Shown piece by piece: positions 60,007 through 64,000 of a stretch of DNA of 64,000 bases. The DNA comes from Anastatus disparis (taxonomy: Eukaryota > Arthropoda > Insecta > Hymenoptera > Eupelmidae): assembly GCA_017163975.1 (NCBI GenBank), contig JAFFSR010000136.1:7251501-7315500 (forward strand), in the 5' to 3' direction. A program made the position numbers and the translations under genes. The first letter of the stretch is position 1. Every line of letters begins with the position of its first letter. The notes under the pieces are model-generated. The model had not been told where the DNA came from and did no database searches. It was given only the letters and a program-made list of their open reading frames with translations.

Positions 60007-60456
60007 CTACCCTATTTCTATATTATCTGGATGACCTTTACTACCATCTGGATTAGGAGGAGCTTCACCAATGATTACGTCATCACGAGGAGGTCTACCT
60101 CCAGGTCCACCAGGTGGTCCATCAGGAGGTCCACCAGGTGGTCCATCAGGAGGTCCACCAGGAGGTCCATCAGGAGGTCCACCAGGAGGTCCATCAGGAG
60201 GTCCACCAGGAGGTCCATCAGGAGGTCCATCAGGAGGTCCAATAGGAGGTCCATCAGGAGGTCCACCAGGAGGTCCATCAGGAGGTCCACCAGGAGGTCC
60301 ATCAGGAGGTCCACCAGGAGGTCCATCAGGAGGTCCACCAGGAGGTCCACCAGGAGGTTCTTCTGTAGGAAGCGGTGTCGGTTTTTTCTTTTGTGCACAT
60401 CTTGGCCACTCTACGGTAGTATGGTATCTTTTTACGCGGATTTTAGAATATCCTGT
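60007..60456 (-). CDS. Gene B: GPPD/GPPG-repeat secreted peptide, terminal exon
   Basis: The exon follows a TTTTAG acceptor in phase 0, as in gene A, and encodes 149 residues plus TAG. Residues 1-26 match gene A (SKIRVKRYH with furin-like RVKR, then EWPRCA with one cysteine). Next come KKKPTPLPTEEPP and 21 tetrapeptide units of GPPD or GPPG (60109-60360), then a unique tail with GGRPPRDDVIIGEAPP ending NIEIG. The strand is decided by paralogy and shared splice site, since the 12 bp repeat leaves other frames open too. The signal-peptide exon was not found up to 64000. It may lie beyond the window or be lost. The period of four, and not three, argues against a collagen helix. Function unknown. 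Confidence 0.6.
   Translation of the reverse strand, partial: TGYSKIRVKRYHTTVEWPRCAQKKKPTPLPTEEPPGGPPGGPPDGPPGGPPDGPPGGPPDGPPGGPPDGPPIGPPDGPPDGPPGGPPDGPPGGPPDGPPGGPPDGPPGGPPDGPPGGPGGRPPRDDVIIGEAPPNPDGSKGHPDNIEIG
60109..60360. repeat. 12 bp coding minisatellite in gene B
   Basis: Twenty-one units of ATCAGGAGGTCC / ACCAGGAGGTCC (plus strand), largely alternating, with a few variants (GGTGGTCC, AATAGGAGG). It is the most G+C-rich segment of the window. Confidence 0.95.
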
Positions 60457-60870
60457 CTAAAAATCAAAATCCAATTTTAGTAGCAAAAAAGATACAATTA
60501 AAGAGATACATTTTTTATTATTTATAAATATGTGATTTATTAACTGTTTCTGGATATACCTTTGTAGAATTTTTTAACTAAATTAATCTAAAAACTAGAG
60601 ATAAAGGATATCCGTAAAGTTTTTGTAATTTATCTGGAATTTACATAATTGACTGATTCTATTCAGATTCATGCAGGCCGTCATCGAATTTTTTTTCTTC
60701 TAAGTGATAAAAATACCTTCTTATATGTACTATATAAAAATATAATTTATCTCGTAGAACGCTCAAAAAATTTTTTTTCTTGCTACAGCGAATCGTGTGT
60801 TGGATGATAAAATGAAAATTATAAAATTGAAAATGAACCTAAATTTTTAAGTTGACTTTTTTTATTTTAT

Positions 60871-61487
60871 TTTATGTTGCATCAACTGCTAGGCTATTAG
60901 CGACTTTACAATAGATATATGTATAATACATGAAGAGAAAAGTCTAAGCATTTTCCTTCGAATTTAACATGCCTCTGTATCATATAAAATTTCGATACTA
61001 TGTTACCTTAAAACTCAAAGTAAATCACTTAGAATTCACAGTCTTTTTGTATGTTGAATGTTTATAGTAAAGTACATCGGATCGTAAGGTAGTATCGCTA
61101 GAACGCGATGACTTTGTCGCAGCACCTCCCAAGTAAATAAACCTTACTACTGTTTGATAGAATAATTGCTATGCGCAGTATTTTGCTATAATGCCACGAA
61201 TTCTAAGTATTGTAACATCGAACTTATGGGACAGTAGCAGCGTTCTTAGTAATTTACTATAAGTAAACAACTTGGTCGAATTGCTCGAATTTAAGCAACA
61301 TTGCTGACTTATTTTTAGGTTATAACTTCGAGAGTAAACATGCTAAAATACCTTTGAGAACAAATATAGTAAAATGCTTAGAGTTTTCTCTCCGTGCAAA
61401 TGTACATTCATAATTATATACAAGAGATATTCATTTACATTTTTTCAAATTATCTGCATACATATTTATATATAGAGATATGTTTAT
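60871..61487. other. Gene-free stretch
   Basis: Unique-looking DNA with a patch of normal base composition at 61075-61260. No frame, SINE or inverted end is recognised. Confidence 0.4.
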
Positions 61488-61726
61488 ATTTTTTTTTTAT
61501 TTGTAAATACATTGTTAAGAGTGTTTCGTTAAATTGAATCACAAATTTGTCGGTGGAATGATCTTAATAGCTACATAAAGTTTATATTTCTGTAGACAGC
61601 TTGATCTTGTCAATAAATTTAATTATTTTTTGTATATTTTCTTTGCTTAGCGCTTCTTTGATGTTTAGTGGTATGTTGAGTTCCTATCTTTCACTGTTAT
61701 ATTTTGTACAATCAAGAAGAATATGT

Positions 61727-62097
61727 GCATTTAGGTTACGAACAACAAGATTTAAACCATATTTTATGTAATTGTCCATTATACAACTCACAGAGACAAA
61801 AACTGACTTGTAAATTAATCAAGCTCAAGCACTACCCACCGTTTACTATAAAATCATTCCTGGCTACTCTTGATGTAAGAGTACTAAATATTATATGCGA
61901 CTTTTACGGAAACTGCGATTTAAAAGTATAATTAACGGGTTTGAAATGTAAGAGTGTAATATCAAAGCATGTACAACTATAATAATGTAATACCAAAATA
62001 TGTATAACTATAATAATGTAATATAAATGTATGTATAATAACTGTAAAGCTCTATAAGTTCCACATGGAACTTGGGTAAGCTTAATAATAATAAAAA
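61727..62097 (+). mobile_element. 5'-truncated LINE 3' end with 13 bp target duplication
   Basis: Exact AAGAAGAATATGT flanks (61714-61726 and 62098-62110) enclose 371 bp. The first ~200 bases encode a LINE ORF2 C-terminus: DLNHILCNCPLYNSQRQKL, then FLATLDVRVLNIICDF, with TAA at 61929. A 3' untranslated tail with two TATAACTATAATAATGTAAT-like repeats follows and ends in AATAATAATAAAAAA. The C-terminal motif resembles R1/Jockey-type LINEs. It sits within the CCHC codons of the minus-strand LINE. Confidence 0.85.
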
Positions 62098-62289
62098 AAG
62101 AAGAATATGTTTCATATTTAAGTTTTTATTGCAGTTTTCACATTTTGAAGCTGTCTTTTTTTCCAGTAGATGTTTATGTGTCATTTTGGTGTGGCCTATT
62201 CTTAATCTAGATATAATTAATTGTTATTTTCTGGGTAAGCCTCTTGTATGAGTTTTTATAAATATGATTGTCTTAAATTTTTTAACTGA

Positions 62290-62953
62290 CTAGGAGAGTA
62301 TCAGACCTCCGGATCACAGATTTTGCTCAAACTCTGAGATAAGATTTCAGATGTCAAAATATGAAAGAAAACAAAATTTTAGACCCCAACGCTCAATATT
62401 TCCCTAGTTACAGGCAATTAAAGAAAATCACTAAAAAAGTTACTAGATTTTCAAACGCATATAGTTTCTTAGCATTGATAGCTAGGAGCTTGAAACTTTT
62501 TTTAAATGAAAGCTGAGCTCAAATCCTTTCGAAATAGTAGTTATAGCATGTCAAAATATTATTTTTTCCCAAAGTTATAGCGTAATAAACATTAGACCTG
62601 ATTTTTCTTTTTAACCCATTAATTAATAACAAAAGCTGAAATTGGGTCTAATGTTTATTACGCTATAACTTTGGGAAAAAATAATATTTTGACATGCTAT
62701 AACTACTATTTCGAAAGGATTTGAGCTCAGCTTTCATTTTAAAAAAGTTTCAAGCTCCTAGCTATCAATGCTAAGAAACTATATGCGTTTGAAAATCTAG
62801 TAACTTTTTTAGTGATTTTCTTTAATTGCCTGTAACTAGGGAAATATTGAGCGTTGGGGTCTAAAATTTTGTTTTCTTTCATATTTTGACATCTGAAATC
62901 TTATCCCAAAGTTTGAGCAAAATCCGTGATCCGGAGGTCTGATACTCTCCTAG
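62290..62953. mobile_element. AGGAGAGT foldback, copy 3
   Basis: The 664 bp palindrome runs from CTAGGAGAGTATCAGACCTC to its inverse. Its centre is inverted relative to copies 1 and 2 (TTAACCCATTAATTAATAAC near 62612). It is inserted in the minus-strand LINE. Confidence 0.85.
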
Positions 62954-63708
62954 TGAGTATCTTTGCTTAATTGCCATATTTTATTCTATAATTTTGATAT
63001 TTCTTTTGTTAGGATCTTTTGGACGTCTTCAACAAGAAGAGGTTTTTCATTTTCTTCACAAGTCAATTTGGATGCTTATGATGCTAATTTTTTTATTTCA
63101 TGTATCTGTTTTTAATGAAATTCTGGCTGAGTCACTTGTAAATATAGATTGTCAGTATCATAAACTTGATTTTGAATGTGTTTGATTAATTTGTTTTTAT
63201 TAGAAGTGTTGGTAATATTTTTAATGATGTTTTGATCATTTGTGTATACTACAGTACTAGTTGTAAGCTCCTTGGGGACTATGTCAATGTTGTATAAATG
63301 GTGGATTTATTAAAACATTTAGGATGGAAGTATTTATATTATTTAAAATTAATTCCAAGCTATAAGCGAAAGGTTTTGGCGTGTTGTTTATTTTGCGATA
63401 TGGTATTCCTGGTTCCGAAAAGATTTTGATGTTTGCAGGTATATCAGGTGATGCTGAATGCTTACAGGCATACTTACATATCAAATTCATTCGTCAATAT
63501 TCCAAAGGAGGCAAATTACTCTCTGCGAGAATATTGTTTGTGGGGCTCGTGTGGAAGGCTCCGAGAGATATTTTTATACCTGCTTGATGTAAAGAGTTTA
63601 GGATTTTAGCAGAAGTAGACGAATCGTTAAATATAGAACCATAATTCAGTTTAAACAAAACAATTGTTTTGTATGTATTTAAGAGAGTTTGTTGATCGGT
63701 ACCCTAAT
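62954..63708 (-). pseudogene. LINE ORF2 fragment (RT thumb to RNase H)
   Basis: On the minus strand, 63708-63485 reads TYKTIVLFKLNYGSIFNDSS, a hydrophobic turn and SLGAFHTSPTNNILAES, then a stop. A second frame (63490-63284) begins MNLICKYACKHS and contains PFAYSLELIL. Beyond 63284 the RNase H region is full of stops, although a segment with LTCEENEKPLLVEDVQ is readable. This matches the region between RT and RNase H of I/Jockey-type ORF2. The plus-strand frames at 62994-63185 and 63381-63587 are its shadows. Confidence 0.7.
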
Positions 63709-64000
63709 TGCTTTTTAATAGAGAAAGCATCGTATCGGTAAAAAAATTATTTCCCTATTTTTTCATTTATTTGTGTATATTTACACAATTTGTGTATATA
63801 TACACTGAGGGAGTCGAAAAAAGTGATTTCCAGAAAATGTCTGTACGTATGTGTGTGTGTGTGTATTCAGTAAGCCAACTGGATCTCGAAAACTACTCGA
63901 TGGATTTGCTTCAAATTTTGCACATAATTTATTTTTTTGTCCAACTTAGGGGGAAGCTATTGACAATTGGTTTTCTTAGTGTAGTTTTAATTTCAGAGTC
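63709..64000. mobile_element. Array-bearing element, copy 3, cut by window end
   Basis: Starts TTGCTTTTTAATAGAGAAAG, then GGGAGTCGAAAAAAGTGATT, a GT microsatellite (63849-63865) and ACTACTCGATGGATTTGCTT. Continues past 64000. Confidence 0.7.

Larger units (their letters stand above)
57890..60870. repeat. Duplicated block, copy B (partner of 29200-34170)
   Basis: Similar to copy A through the 3' flank, terminal exon and intron end of gene B. It contains two insertions absent from A (58009-58955 and 59005-59360). Confidence 0.8.
61488..63708 (-). mobile_element. Minus-strand I-like LINE remnant
   Basis: Reading on the minus strand from 63708: an RT thumb/connection segment (FKLNYGSIF, LGAFHTSP, LAESNLPPLEY), then degraded RNase H, then RLRIGHTKMTHKHLL and a CCHC (CENCNKNLNMKHILL...C) near 62200-62110. 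It continues at about 61713 (DCTKYNSE) to a stop near 61590 and an A-rich tail at about 61490-61503. The C-terminus resembles the 49982-55726 LINE, so it is a related family. It is broken by a foldback (62290), a second LINE end (61727) and several stops. The upstream part is cut off at 63709 by the array-bearing element. Confidence 0.75.

Noticed and set aside
60031..60480. Plus-strand frames (149 and 129 codons) across the 12 bp repeat
   Set aside because: The repeat opens several frames; splice site and paralogy with gene A support the minus strand.

Overview
The window is nuclear DNA of an arthropod, most likely an insect and perhaps a hymenopteran. This rests on extreme A+T richness, short host genes with spliced signal-peptide exons and GT-AG introns, tRNA-derived SINEs, an I-like LINE with RNase H and many small TIR elements. 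No marker fixes the species. There is no bacterial-style operon, rRNA or CRISPR array. Nearly every long open frame elsewhere is a low-complexity T-rich or GA-rich artefact.

Host genes. Three short secreted-peptide genes can be supported. (1) A two-exon gene at 5079-6362 (+) encodes an 80-residue precursor: signal peptide plus seven cysteines in a CxxxC...CxC order, as in CS-alpha-beta peptides. (2) Gene A (-) has a signal-peptide exon at 36429-36506 and a terminal exon at 31539-31745, separated by a 4.7 kb intron filled with mobile DNA. (3) Gene B (-) is a paralogue whose terminal exon (60007-60456) shares the start of gene A's last exon but then carries 21 tetrapeptide units of GPPD/GPPG type. 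Its first exon was not found in the window. A and B lie in a diverged duplicated block (copy A about 29.2-34.2 kb, copy B about 57.9-60.9 kb). Comparing the copies dates several insertions as occupied versus empty sites.

Layout. 1-5 kb: A+T-rich DNA with two tRNA-derived SINEs. 5-6.5 kb: peptide gene. 6.6-23.7 kb: mainly gene-free DNA with microsatellites, SINEs and hairpin elements. 23.7-25.5 kb: a mobile element holding a ~164 bp tandem array. 26.8-29.1 kb: hairpin elements, a CACTG-ended TIR element, and a MULE-like TIR element with a SINE inside it. 29.2-36.5 kb: gene A block with three-level nested insertions. 37-49.5 kb: dense mobile DNA (a MULE transposase fragment, foldbacks, and a retrotransposon protease relic hit by three TIR elements at exact TTAA/TA sites). 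49.98-55.73 kb: a full-length but dead I-like LINE with target-site duplication. 56-57.2 kb: second copy of the array-bearing element. 57.9-60.9 kb: gene B block. 61.5-63.7 kb: minus-strand LINE remnant with another LINE's 3' end inserted inside a 13 bp duplication and a foldback inserted beside it.

The genes do not form a pathway. What links the window is secreted-peptide gene duplication next to very active insertion of small DNA elements. The best candidates for something undescribed are the A/B peptide family, the seven-cysteine peptide, the GC-tipped hairpin family with AATAGTAT ends, and the range of CACTG-ended elements with 2 bp duplications. All calls come from reading the sequence. 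No database search was run.
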